A model generated the notes under the pieces. That model ran no database searches. It was not told the DNA's origin and saw only the letters and a program-made list of their open reading frames with translations. From positions 1 through 6,013 of the forward strand of contig CAMPJV010000172.1 of the NCBI GenBank assembly GCA_946886975.1: a stretch of 6,013 nucleotides of DNA, read 5' to 3'. This document shows positions 1 to 6,013 of the stretch, in pieces. Numbering within the stretch: position 1 is the stretch's first letter; each line of letters opens with the position of its first letter. The position numbers and the translations under genes were made by a program. This stretch comes from an uncultured Taibaiella sp. GTDB lineage: Bacteria; Bacteroidota; Bacteroidia; Chitinophagales; Chitinophagaceae.

Positions 1-81
1 ACATTAAGGCCTAGATATACTCCTTACCAGATGGATTCCATGGAGAGAAAGTCTACCTATAGTCGGGCGCTTGCTAGAGAG

Positions 82-90
82 AAGGGGGGT
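82..90 (+). promoter_or_regulatory. Strong ribosome binding site for the first gene
   Basis: A purine run, AAGGGGGG, ends 7 bases before the ATG at 97. It is the only strong Shine-Dalgarno-like element in front of any gene in the window. It favours ATG 97 over the in-frame ATGs at 31 and 40, which would place this G-run inside the coding sequence. The other genes have A/T-rich leaders with no such element, which is usual in Bacteroidota. Confidence 0.55.
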
Positions 91-96
91 AGCATT

Positions 97-450
97 ATGT
101 CTCCTGTTACTTTTATAGCTGAGAAGCTGAGTAGGCAGAGCAAGCAGGTTTTCCGCTTTCAAAAAAGCTTCAACTACTGGGAGGAGGTAAAGTTCATCGA
201 GTCGCGCTATTCGCCGGAACTGGTCCATGCCCTTACAGGCCTTTCGGGAGACACCTTAGCTGTATTCATGAATAGTAATCCGATGCCGGGGGATTTTGCG
301 AGAGCGGCCTCAGACCTGGAGATCAAAATATGGATCAGGGAGCAGTTCAAAACCTGGCAGTCAGGCAATATCCCGGTTTTTGACCACTCATCTCCGAGCC
401 CTGGAAGCGGTACCGGGACATTGAAAGATACCACGAATAGAGGTCGGTAA
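97..450 (+). CDS. Uncharacterised small protein, 117 aa
   Basis: I do not recognise this protein as a named family. The start at 97 is chosen because of the G-rich ribosome binding site just upstream; an in-frame ATG at 31 would add 22 residues of unremarkable Arg/Lys-rich sequence. The first 90 or so residues look like a compact helical, charged soluble domain, with a central stretch containing YSPELVHALTGL and later DLEIKIWIREQF. The pattern SPELVHALTGLSGDTLAVFM could form two short helices joined by a Gly-Ser turn, but I would not call it a DNA-binding motif. The last 25 or so residues are rich in Ser, Pro, Gly and Thr and are probably disordered. There is no signal peptide, membrane segment or cysteine. 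The oxidoreductase gene begins 41 bases downstream on the same strand, so co-transcription is possible. That the ORF is a real gene rests on the ribosome binding site and the ordered-looking composition. Confidence 0.6.
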   Translation: MSPVTFIAEKLSRQSKQVFRFQKSFNYWEEVKFIESRYSPELVHALTGLSGDTLAVFMNSNPMPGDFARAASDLEIKIWIREQFKTWQSGNIPVFDHSSPSPGSGTGTLKDTTNRGR

Positions 451-468
451 GCAAATTAGGAAGAACCT

Positions 469-483
469 ATGATTTTCCGTTAA
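469..483 (+). other. Possible four-codon leader ORF (MIFR)
   Basis: ATG at 469 is followed by three codons and TAA. The purine stretch AGGAAG at 458-463 is correctly spaced for this ATG, whereas it is about 28 bases from the oxidoreductase ATG at 492. A ribosome terminating at 483 could re-initiate at 492. It may equally be coincidence, as start-stop pairs this short are common by chance. Confidence 0.15.
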
Positions 484-491
484 CTTAGATT

Positions 492-1208
492 ATGATCCAG
501 CAATGGCAGGAAGGTATAGTAACGAGGATAGAGCAGGCAACACCCAACACCCGTCGCTATTGGATCGAACTGACTCAAACACCCGCCTTTCATTTTAAAG
601 CAGGCCAGTTTGTCACACTGGATCTTCCTATTCATGAGCAACGGAACAGGCGCTGGAGAAGTTACAGCATCGCATCCATGCCGGACGGAAGCAATGTAAT
701 AGAGCTACTAATCGTTTACCTCGAGGGCGGGGCCGGTACCAATTATTTTTTTAATGTGGTATCGGAGGGAACTAGATTAACCCTTCGCGGCCCTCATGGC
801 ATTTTTACACTTCCCGAACAAATGAATAAGGATCTATACCTCATTTGCACAGGAACTGGGATCGCCCCGTTTCGAAGTATGGCTCACTACATACGTAGGC
901 ATAATGTGCCCCATAAGGATATACACCTTATCTATGGTTGCCGTACGAAAGCTGATTTGCTCTATGCGGACGAGATGAGAGAATTGGAACTGGAGTTGCC
1001 CGGGTTCAGGTATCATCCGACACTTTCACGAGAGTCATGGGGCGGCTACCGTGGATATGTTCATCCCATTTATGAGGAGTTGTGCTGCGATAGGCCTCCT
1101 GCTCAGTTTATGCTCTGCGGGTGGAAGAATATGGTCGATGAAGCAAAACAAAGGATCTTAGCGCTGGGATATGATAAAAGGGATATTCATCTTGAACTGT
1201 ATGGATAG
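492..1208 (+). CDS. FAD/NAD(P)H oxidoreductase, ferredoxin-NADP reductase superfamily
   Basis: This is a 238-residue soluble flavoprotein expected to pass electrons between NAD(P)H and a one-electron carrier such as ferredoxin, through FAD. The N-terminal half (about 1-105) is the FAD-binding barrel: RSYS at 56-59 is the isoalloxazine/phosphate-binding RxYS motif, and GGAGTNYF at 79-86 fits the second FAD-contacting segment. The C-terminal half (about 113-238) is the NAD(P) domain: GTGIAP at 121-126 binds the pyrophosphate, YGCR at 148-151 is the following strand and turn, and CGW at 209-211 is the conserved CG motif. The protein ends in ELYG, with Tyr237 near the position where many family members stack an aromatic residue on the flavin. 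There is no 2Fe-2S, oxygenase or globin domain, so the electron partner is a separate protein that is not visible here. The start is fixed by an in-frame TAG at 486-488, and no close Shine-Dalgarno is present. NADH or NADPH preference cannot be decided from sequence alone. Confidence 0.88.
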   Translation: MIQQWQEGIVTRIEQATPNTRRYWIELTQTPAFHFKAGQFVTLDLPIHEQRNRRWRSYSIASMPDGSNVIELLIVYLEGGAGTNYFFNVVSEGTRLTLRGPHGIFTLPEQMNKDLYLICTGTGIAPFRSMAHYIRRHNVPHKDIHLIYGCRTKADLLYADEMRELELELPGFRYHPTLSRESWGGYRGYVHPIYEELCCDRPPAQFMLCGWKNMVDEAKQRILALGYDKRDIHLELYG

Positions 1209-1284
1209 ACCGTCTCCAAGGCCCTGGAGCATTGATCCTAAGTCACCTTCTTAAATCTTATCTATCAGCCATATACGGCTCATC

Positions 1285-1315
1285 AGCTTGCGAAGACTGG
1301 CATGCTCTTTTTATT
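1285..1315 (+). terminator. Possible weak intrinsic terminator after the oxidoreductase
   Basis: AGCTTGC (1285-1291) can pair with GCATGCT (1300-1306), leaving one T-T mismatch and an 8-base loop, and is followed by CTTTTTATT. The stem is short and imperfect. The position, 76 bases after the oxidoreductase stop and 25 bases before the next ATG, suits a terminator or an attenuator-like element in the otsAB leader. The rest of the 1209-1340 gap holds only small stems (CTCCA/TGGAG at 1214-1229 and AGCC/GGCT at 1267-1280) and no clear Bacteroidota promoter (TAnnTTTG). Confidence 0.3.
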
Positions 1316-1340
1316 GTAATCCTACTGAAAACATCACATT

Positions 1341-3569
1341 ATGAATCCCAGTAAAAGAGTGCTGATCGTATCGAACCGGTTGCCAATAAAGATCAGCAAT
1401 CATGAGGGAGAAATCAGTTATCATACAAGTGAAGGAGGGCTTGCCACCGGCCTCGGAAGTATATATAAGCAAGGCGATAACCAATGGATTGGGTGGCCCG
1501 GAGCAGATGTGAAGAATAGTGAAAAGCAAAGCATCACAGACAAGCTTACTGAACAGAACCTTTGTCCTGTTTTCCTTACACAGCAGGAAATTAACGATTA
1601 TTATGAAGGGTTTTCCAACGGAACGCTGTGGCCGCTGTTCCATTATTTCCCCACCTACACTGAATACAACCCGCAGTATTGGGAATCTTACAAGCAGGTA
1701 AATCAAAAGTTCGCTGATGCAATCATTCAGAATGCTGGAAAAGATGATATCATCTGGATACATGATTATCAGCTCATGTTGGTCCCACAGCTTGTACGGA
1801 AGGAAATCCCAGACGTAAGCATAGGATTTTTCCAACATATACCCTTCCCTTCCTATGAGGTATTTCGACTTATTCCCTGGCGGCAGGAGCTTCTGAATGG
1901 TTTACTTGGCGCGGATGTAATTGGCTTTCATACATATGACGATGTACGCCACTTTATTAGCGCTGTTAACCGGATTAATGGTGTCAACAATATTGCTAAT
2001 GAACTTAGGGTGGATAGCCGTTCAGTGACGGTTGACGCTTTTCCCATCAGTATCGATTATAAAAAGTATCGTTCACTGGCGGAAGACCCTAATACCAGGA
2101 GGAATGAAAGAAAGCTTCGTCAGCTGATCAATCACAACAGACTGATTATATCTATTGACAGGCTGGATTATAGTAAGGGAATCATTCATAGACTCCAGGC
2201 CTACCAGCTTTTCCTTGAAAATCATCCGGAACTAAGAGGGAAGATTACCCTCATTCAGCTTGTTGTCCCGTCACGCGATACTGTGCCAAAATACAAGGAG
2301 CTGAAGGAGGAAATGAACAGGATGGTGAGTGAGATAAACGGACGTTTTTCAACTCTTGGTTGGCAGCCTATTCAGCACTTCTACAGGTCTTTCCCAATTC
2401 ACTTGCTTTCTGCCTTGTATAAGGCCGCCGATGTGGCGCTCGTTACCCCTATGCGTGACGGCATGAACCTGGTTTCTAAGGAATATATCGCGAGCAAGAC
2501 CGATCAGAAGGGTGTTCTTATTTTAAGCGAGATGGCAGGTGCGGCGAGAGAACTTGCTGAAGCTATCATTGTAAATCCTAATGACGTATGGGATTTTTCA
2601 GAGAAGATATACCAGGCACTTAACATGAGTGAAGATGAACAAAGAAGGCGGATGTCTGCAATGCAACATACCGTGTCCAAGTTCGATATTTTTACCTGGG
2701 TGAAAAATTTCATGGACAAACTGGATGAGGTGAAGGCACAGCAGCAGGCGCTGCATACCCGCAATATTAATCCTTCAATTAGACAGAAAATAGCTATTCG
2801 TTATTTCTACGGCCAGAAGCGAATAATCTTTCTCGACTATGACGGCACACTGGTCCCTTTCCAGAAGAATGTAATGGCTGCCGTCCCCGATGCAGAATTA
2901 CTGCAAATCCTCCAGGGCCTTTGTGACGATCCGCATAATAAGGTTGTGCTCACAAGCGGTCGTGACTATGAAACACTTGACAAGTGGTTAGGGCATTTGC
3001 CTTTAGACATTATTGCAGAACATGGTGCGTGGTATAAGGATCATGGAAAGTTCTGGAGAAGCAAGAAGGATTTGAACAGCGACTGGAAGGGTGAAATACT
3101 CAATGTAATGAATCAGTTTGCAAGGCGAACGCCTGGTGCTTCGATCGAAGAAAAGAGTTATTCCCTTGCGTGGCACTTCCGGAAGGTAGAGGACGGCTTG
3201 GGCAGCCTGAGGGCACACGAGTTGATGTCTGACATAAAGCACTTTGTCTCAGACAGAGGCTTACAGATGCTGCAAGGAGATAAAGTAATAGAGGTGAAAA
3301 GCATCTCCATCAATAAAGGACGTGCAGCAAAGCGTTGGCTGGAAAAAGAAGATTACGACTTCATAATGGCAATAGGGGACGACTTTACAGATGAAGATAC
3401 ATTTAAGGCAATGCCTGAGGACGCGATTACCATTAAGGTTGGTAGCAATCTTTCCGCTGCAACTTATTATCTGAGCTCACACGAAGAAGTAAGAACACTT
3501 TTAACTGAAATGGTCAATTCGACTTCCATTATCGAGCACGAACATGAGATGTTAAAGGAAGCGAGCTAA
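1341..3569 (+). CDS. otsAB: Bifunctional trehalose-6-phosphate synthase/phosphatase (OtsA-OtsB fusion)
   Basis: This 742-residue cytoplasmic enzyme carries both steps of the OtsA/OtsB pathway: UDP-glucose plus glucose-6-phosphate to trehalose-6-phosphate, then dephosphorylation to trehalose. Residues about 5-470 form a GT20 synthase. Visible sites are SNR (Arg13) and GGLATGL (32-38) near the N-terminus, Tyr88 and Trp97 around GFSNGTLWP, HDY with Asp142, His166 in FFQHIPFP, Arg274/Lys279 in DRLDYSKG, and Asp373/Glu381 in RDGMNLVSKE. These match the substrate-binding residues of E. coli OtsA. After a short linker, residues about 490-735 form a HAD-family phosphatase: nucleophile Asp499 and acid/base Asp501 in DYDGT, TSGR at 538-541, Lys653 and Lys659 in the VKSISINKG region, and GDDFTDED with Asp680/Asp681/Asp684. 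Both halves therefore look active. No Shine-Dalgarno precedes the ATG, but the protein begins as the family usually does. The stop overlaps the stop of the convergent GH15 gene by 4 bases. Fused synthase-phosphatases of this type are known in Bacteroidota such as Cytophaga. Confidence 0.96.
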   Translation: MNPSKRVLIVSNRLPIKISNHEGEISYHTSEGGLATGLGSIYKQGDNQWIGWPGADVKNSEKQSITDKLTEQNLCPVFLTQQEINDYYEGFSNGTLWPLFHYFPTYTEYNPQYWESYKQVNQKFADAIIQNAGKDDIIWIHDYQLMLVPQLVRKEIPDVSIGFFQHIPFPSYEVFRLIPWRQELLNGLLGADVIGFHTYDDVRHFISAVNRINGVNNIANELRVDSRSVTVDAFPISIDYKKYRSLAEDPNTRRNERKLRQLINHNRLIISIDRLDYSKGIIHRLQAYQLFLENHPELRGKITLIQLVVPSRDTVPKYKELKEEMNRMVSEINGRFSTLGWQPIQHFYRSFPIHLLSALYKAADVALVTPMRDGMNLVSKEYIASKTDQKGVLILSEMAGAARELAEAIIVNPNDVWDFSEKIYQALNMSEDEQRRRMSAMQHTVSKFDIFTWVKNFMDKLDEVKAQQQALHTRNINPSIRQKIAIRYFYGQKRIIFLDYDGTLVPFQKNVMAAVPDAELLQILQGLCDDPHNKVVLTSGRDYETLDKWLGHLPLDIIAEHGAWYKDHGKFWRSKKDLNSDWKGEILNVMNQFARRTPGASIEEKSYSLAWHFRKVEDGLGSLRAHELMSDIKHFVSDRGLQMLQGDKVIEVKSISINKGRAAKRWLEKEDYDFIMAIGDDFTDEDTFKAMPEDAITIKVGSNLSAATYYLSSHEEVRTLLTEMVNSTSIIEHEHEMLKEAS

Positions 3570-5368
3570 TGGCTCACTTGTGTTCTTTCGTGGTTGATAA
3601 AGCCTGGATAATCTAATTTCTTAGCTATTCTGTAAGCAGCATTCATCAGTCCCACATGGCTGTAGGCCTGGGGAAAGTTCCCCCATTGACTGCCGTCGGA
3701 AGCATCCACATCCTCGCTCAACAATCCTAAGTGATTTGTGAACTTCAGAAGACTATTAAAGTTTTCTATCGCTTCGTCAATTCTTCCTACTGAGGCGAGT
3801 GCTTCCACATACCAGAATGCCGTGATCAGAAATGTAGTCTTAGGTTTCCCGAAGTCATCCTCGACTATATATCTGTAGAACAGGCCATGATCCGCTTTTA
3901 GCTCTTTCTCAAGGGCTGTCAGGTGGTTACGCGCCCGGTCAGAATTAGGGTCAAGGTAGTGCATCAGGATAAGCTGCAGCGTACTTGCATCTAGTGCTTT
4001 AACCCCCTCCGCCATAGTATACACCTGTCTTTCGGGATCATAACATGCTTCAATACGGGCCGCAGCCTTTTCCATCAGTCCTTCTGCTCTTGACTGTAGT
4101 TGTTTGTCGCCTATGTGTCTCGCCATCTTGGTGGCTGCTTTACATCCTGCCCACTGGAACAGGTTGGTGTAGCAATGGTGGTGCGCCATGGTACGGAACT
4201 CCCATATTCCGGCATCCGCTTCATCAATCGTCGATTCTATAGCAGACAAAATATCATTGATCCACCTTGAGGAATCTTGCCGCTCTTCAAAAATAAAACG
4301 CCTGTCTGTATAGAGTGGCAATAATGAAAGCATCACTTGTCCATACGTATCATTCTGGATATGCTCTACTGCCTGGTTGCCAACTCTCACTGGCTTATTG
4401 CCTCTATATCCTTCAAGGTCCATTATTCGCTCCTTAAAGTCTGCACTTCCGGTAATGGTATACAGCGGATTGTACCTTCCTCCTTCACGAGTGGAAAGAT
4501 TTGCTATAAAGTGAAAGTATTGTTCTGCCTCTTCAAAGTGACCAATATTGTTGAAGGCATTTAAAATATAGTATGCATCTCTTAGCCAGCAGTACCTATA
4601 ATCCCAGCAGCGTCCGCTTCCATCGTATTCCGGCAGACTTGTTGTGCTTGCGGCTATTATCGCTCCTGTATCTTCGTATTGGTGAATCTTCAGCGCAAGT
4701 GAAGACCGGATCACTTGCTGCTGGTACATATTGCCGATCCCGGTGTTCTTTATCCACCCCCTCCAGTAGGCTATAGTCCTCATCAGGAAATCCTCCGAGG
4801 TGTTTATCAGCGGTGCCTCAAGTGGAACACCATAAGTAAGGACCAGGTATTTTGGTTCGTTCAATACAAAGGGCTGTCGATCTATCAGGTAATTGAGAGA
4901 CATGTTGGTAGTCAGGCGTAGTGGTCTGTCCAGCCCAACAAAGTCTATATGGTTACTTCCTTGCATTGCGGTTAGTTCCTGCGCACCATAGTCCGCCACA
5001 GGCCTGCAGGTCACCTTGATTTTTGGATGCCCTTCAATCGGCTCGATCTTTCTGATGAGCATCAATGGCCGGAAGTATCTGTCGTATAGACGAAACCTTG
5101 GGGCAAAATCCGTGATCTTGTACTTGCCATGAGAAGTTTCTACTTCTGTTACCAGGACGTTGGTGTTTTCTATATATCGTTGCTTGGTATCAAATGTTCC
5201 TTCCGGCAGAATGGAAAACTCCCCGCCCTTCTGCTTGTCAAGTAAGCTCCCGAAAATAAAGCCGCTGTCAAAGCGTGGCCAGCACAGCCATGATATATTT
5301 GTGTCTTTATTTACATGTGCGAGAAAGGCGCAGTTGCCTATTATCCCGGATTCATAGATATGACGCAT
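3566..5368 (-). CDS. GH15 family glucoamylase/trehalase-like hydrolase
   Basis: This 600-residue protein matches the usual full length of the bacterial/archaeal GH15 group that includes glucoamylases, glucodextranases and the trehalases of mycobacteria and Thermoplasma. Residues about 1-165 are the N-terminal beta-rich domain (trehalase-like N-domain), opening with the typical IGN...ISWLCWPRFDS pattern. Residues about 215-590 are the alpha/alpha-barrel: TTSLPE (242-247), WDYRYCWLRDA (255-265), GYRGNKPVRVGN (320-331), GIWEFR with Glu390 as likely general acid, and LLSEDVD...WGNFPQAYSH (549-571) with Glu552 as likely general base. Many relatives have SEE where this has SED. There is no signal peptide, so it should act in the cytoplasm on trehalose, maltose or other alpha-glucosides released inside the cell. 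Placement tail-to-tail with the trehalose-synthesis gene favours trehalose as substrate, but this is inference; the motifs alone do not separate trehalase from glucoamylase. The start fits the family N-terminus. The upstream 66 bases are AT-rich with no Shine-Dalgarno. Confidence 0.9.
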   Translation of the reverse strand: MRHIYESGIIGNCAFLAHVNKDTNISWLCWPRFDSGFIFGSLLDKQKGGEFSILPEGTFDTKQRYIENTNVLVTEVETSHGKYKITDFAPRFRLYDRYFRPLMLIRKIEPIEGHPKIKVTCRPVADYGAQELTAMQGSNHIDFVGLDRPLRLTTNMSLNYLIDRQPFVLNEPKYLVLTYGVPLEAPLINTSEDFLMRTIAYWRGWIKNTGIGNMYQQQVIRSSLALKIHQYEDTGAIIAASTTSLPEYDGSGRCWDYRYCWLRDAYYILNAFNNIGHFEEAEQYFHFIANLSTREGGRYNPLYTITGSADFKERIMDLEGYRGNKPVRVGNQAVEHIQNDTYGQVMLSLLPLYTDRRFIFEERQDSSRWINDILSAIESTIDEADAGIWEFRTMAHHHCYTNLFQWAGCKAATKMARHIGDKQLQSRAEGLMEKAAARIEACYDPERQVYTMAEGVKALDASTLQLILMHYLDPNSDRARNHLTALEKELKADHGLFYRYIVEDDFGKPKTTFLITAFWYVEALASVGRIDEAIENFNSLLKFTNHLGLLSEDVDASDGSQWGNFPQAYSHVGLMNAAYRIAKKLDYPGFINHERTQVSH

Positions 5369-5434
5369 GTGTTGAACTTGGATAATTATATACTTAAAAA
5401 AAGTGCCAGTTTAATAAATAACGAATAGCTGCAT
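5369..5434 (-). other. AT-rich gap upstream of the GH15 gene
   Basis: This 66-base gap lies between the stop of the ketosynthase-like gene and the GH15 start. Read on the minus strand it contains a run of seven T (5396-5402) followed by a TATAAT-like box (5385-5390), 16 bases before the ATG. No paired -35 element, no TAnnTTTG motif and no strong stem before the T-run are visible. It could hold a promoter for the GH15 gene or a poor terminator of the preceding gene; the sequence does not decide. Confidence 0.25.
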
Positions 5435-6013
5435 TTATAGGATCTCTAATAACCAGCAGCTATAGTGGTGCAGGAAGTTATTAACTAGGAGAACTGTCTT
5501 AAGGTCCTCTGGTTGTTTATTCAGGAACACGAAATCCGGCAAACCATCCTCCATCCCCGAACAAAGAATGCCTAACCCAAACGAGCTGGCTACAGGATAC
5601 TCCCCGGATAGGTGCTTAAATGCCGCCTGACTGTTCTCTTTAAACAAGATTTGACTAAGGGTCTCATAAAAAGGTGCACTCCTGTTATCGCCATTTAGTC
5701 CCAGCAGCACAAGGTCAATTCCAGAGGTGTTTAGCTCGTTTCTATCAACAAAGCTCTGTACGTTTCTAATTGCTGCCTCTGCACTTCTGTTTTGAAACGT
5801 TGCAATGTCTTTAATCAGGATTTTGGCACCTGCAGGCTTGTTGCTTACCAGGAAGAAGCCAGCGCCTTCTCCCGCAATGCTGCCATTGGAAAGGCCGTTA
5901 ATTATACTTTCAGGTGTTGACGATTCATTTCGGTAAACACCTAGCTGCTTAAATACATCCGTGCTTGATTCCGTAAGCTCCTCAATGCCCCCTACAAGAA
6001 TATTTTCATCTTC
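5435..6013 (-). CDS. Beta-ketoacyl synthase-like protein, C-terminal part, catalytic His residues replaced
   Basis: An open frame runs uninterrupted from the right edge to TAA at 5435-5437. It shows 192 C-terminal residues; the start and the nucleophilic-cysteine region lie outside. The fold is recognisable as a thiolase-type ketosynthase of the FabF kind. ILVGGIEE (fragment residues 5-12) fits the strand normally reading AGGAEA, and AGEGAGFFLV (47-56) is the conserved GEGAG motif. IDLVLLGLNGDN (99-110) takes the place of the YxNAHGTGT segment, and KHLSGEYPVASSFGL (133-147) that of KxxxGHTLGAAG. In that alignment both catalytic histidines are changed, to Asn107 and Glu138, and the terminal SFGFGGxN motif is NNFLHHYS. 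It could be a chain-length-factor-like partner subunit or a specialised condensing enzyme. From memory, ketosynthase-like proteins with a GEYP motif occur in Bacteroidota flexirubin/aryl-polyene loci. The GH15 gene follows on the same strand after 66 bases, with no evident functional link. Confidence 0.8.
   Translation of the reverse strand, partial: EDENILVGGIEELTESSTDVFKQLGVYRNESSTPESIINGLSNGSIAGEGAGFFLVSNKPAGAKILIKDIATFQNRSAEAAIRNVQSFVDRNELNTSGIDLVLLGLNGDNRSAPFYETLSQILFKENSQAAFKHLSGEYPVASSFGLGILCSGMEDGLPDFVFLNKQPEDLKTVLLVNNFLHHYSCWLLEIL

Noticed and set aside
4..228. Minus-strand 74-codon open frame antisense to the first gene
   Set aside because: It has no recognisable domain and no clear ribosome binding site. 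It overlaps the better-supported plus-strand gene that has a strong Shine-Dalgarno.
207..434. Minus-strand 75-codon open frame inside the first gene
   Set aside because: It shows no family resemblance and is nested antisense within a supported gene, so it is treated as a shadow frame.
1311..1838. Minus-strand 175-codon open frame overlapping the otsAB start
   Set aside because: It is antisense to the highly conserved synthase domain and shows no domain of its own. Its length is explained by codon constraint on the opposite strand.
3563..3575. GAGC/GCTC inverted repeat across the convergent stop codons, a possible bidirectional terminator
   Set aside because: The stem is only 4 bp with a 5-base loop and there is no T-tract on either side, so it does not qualify as an intrinsic terminator.
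5385..5413. Sigma-70-like promoter (TATAAT box) for the GH15 gene
   Set aside because: There is no matching -35 element at a suitable distance, and the Bacteroidota -7 consensus TAnnTTTG is absent. In such AT-rich sequence a TATAAT match is weak evidence, so it is only mentioned under the gap.
5435..5710. A separate 91-residue gene starting at GTG 5710
   Set aside because: The frame stays open to the right edge, and the upstream residues contain the GEGAG motif and other ketosynthase segments. The GTG is therefore an internal valine codon of a longer protein.
1..6013. Mobile elements, CRISPR arrays, tRNA/rRNA genes, tandem repeats or prophage genes
   Set aside because: Reading both strands showed no transposase or integrase motifs, no regularly spaced repeats, and no stretch resembling a structured RNA gene.

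Overview
The window looks like a chromosomal segment from a member of the Bacteroidota, probably the Cytophagales/Chitinophagales side of the phylum. Three things suggest this. One is a fused trehalose-6-phosphate synthase/phosphatase next to a GH15-family hydrolase. Another is a ketosynthase-like protein with the GEYP-type active-site variant that I associate with flexirubin/aryl-polyene loci. The third is that most starts lack a Shine-Dalgarno sequence. This assignment is inference; there is no rRNA or other marker to confirm it.

Layout from left to right. Positions 97-450 (+) hold a small uncharacterised protein with an unusually strong ribosome binding site. Positions 492-1208 (+) hold a stand-alone FAD/NAD(P)H oxidoreductase of the ferredoxin-NADP reductase superfamily. 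A 132-base gap follows with a possible weak terminator. Positions 1341-3569 (+) hold a bifunctional OtsA-OtsB fusion with all the expected catalytic residues. Convergent with it, and overlapping it by 4 bases at the stop codons, 3566-5368 (-) encodes a cytoplasmic GH15 glucoamylase/trehalase-like enzyme. After a 66-base AT-rich gap, 5435-6013 (-) is the C-terminal part of a beta-ketoacyl synthase-like protein whose N-terminus lies beyond the right edge.

The functional core is the trehalose pair. The fusion enzyme would make trehalose-6-phosphate from UDP-glucose and glucose-6-phosphate and then dephosphorylate it. The GH15 enzyme is a plausible trehalose or alpha-glucan hydrolase that could act in the opposite direction. 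The oxidoreductase and the small protein have no evident link to trehalose. The ketosynthase fragment belongs to lipid or polyketide metabolism and appears to lack both standard catalytic histidines. I see no mobile element, CRISPR array, tRNA, rRNA or prophage signature, and no convincing previously undescribed system. The most unusual item is the degenerate ketosynthase, followed by the tail-to-tail overlap of the trehalose-synthesis and putative trehalose-hydrolysis genes.
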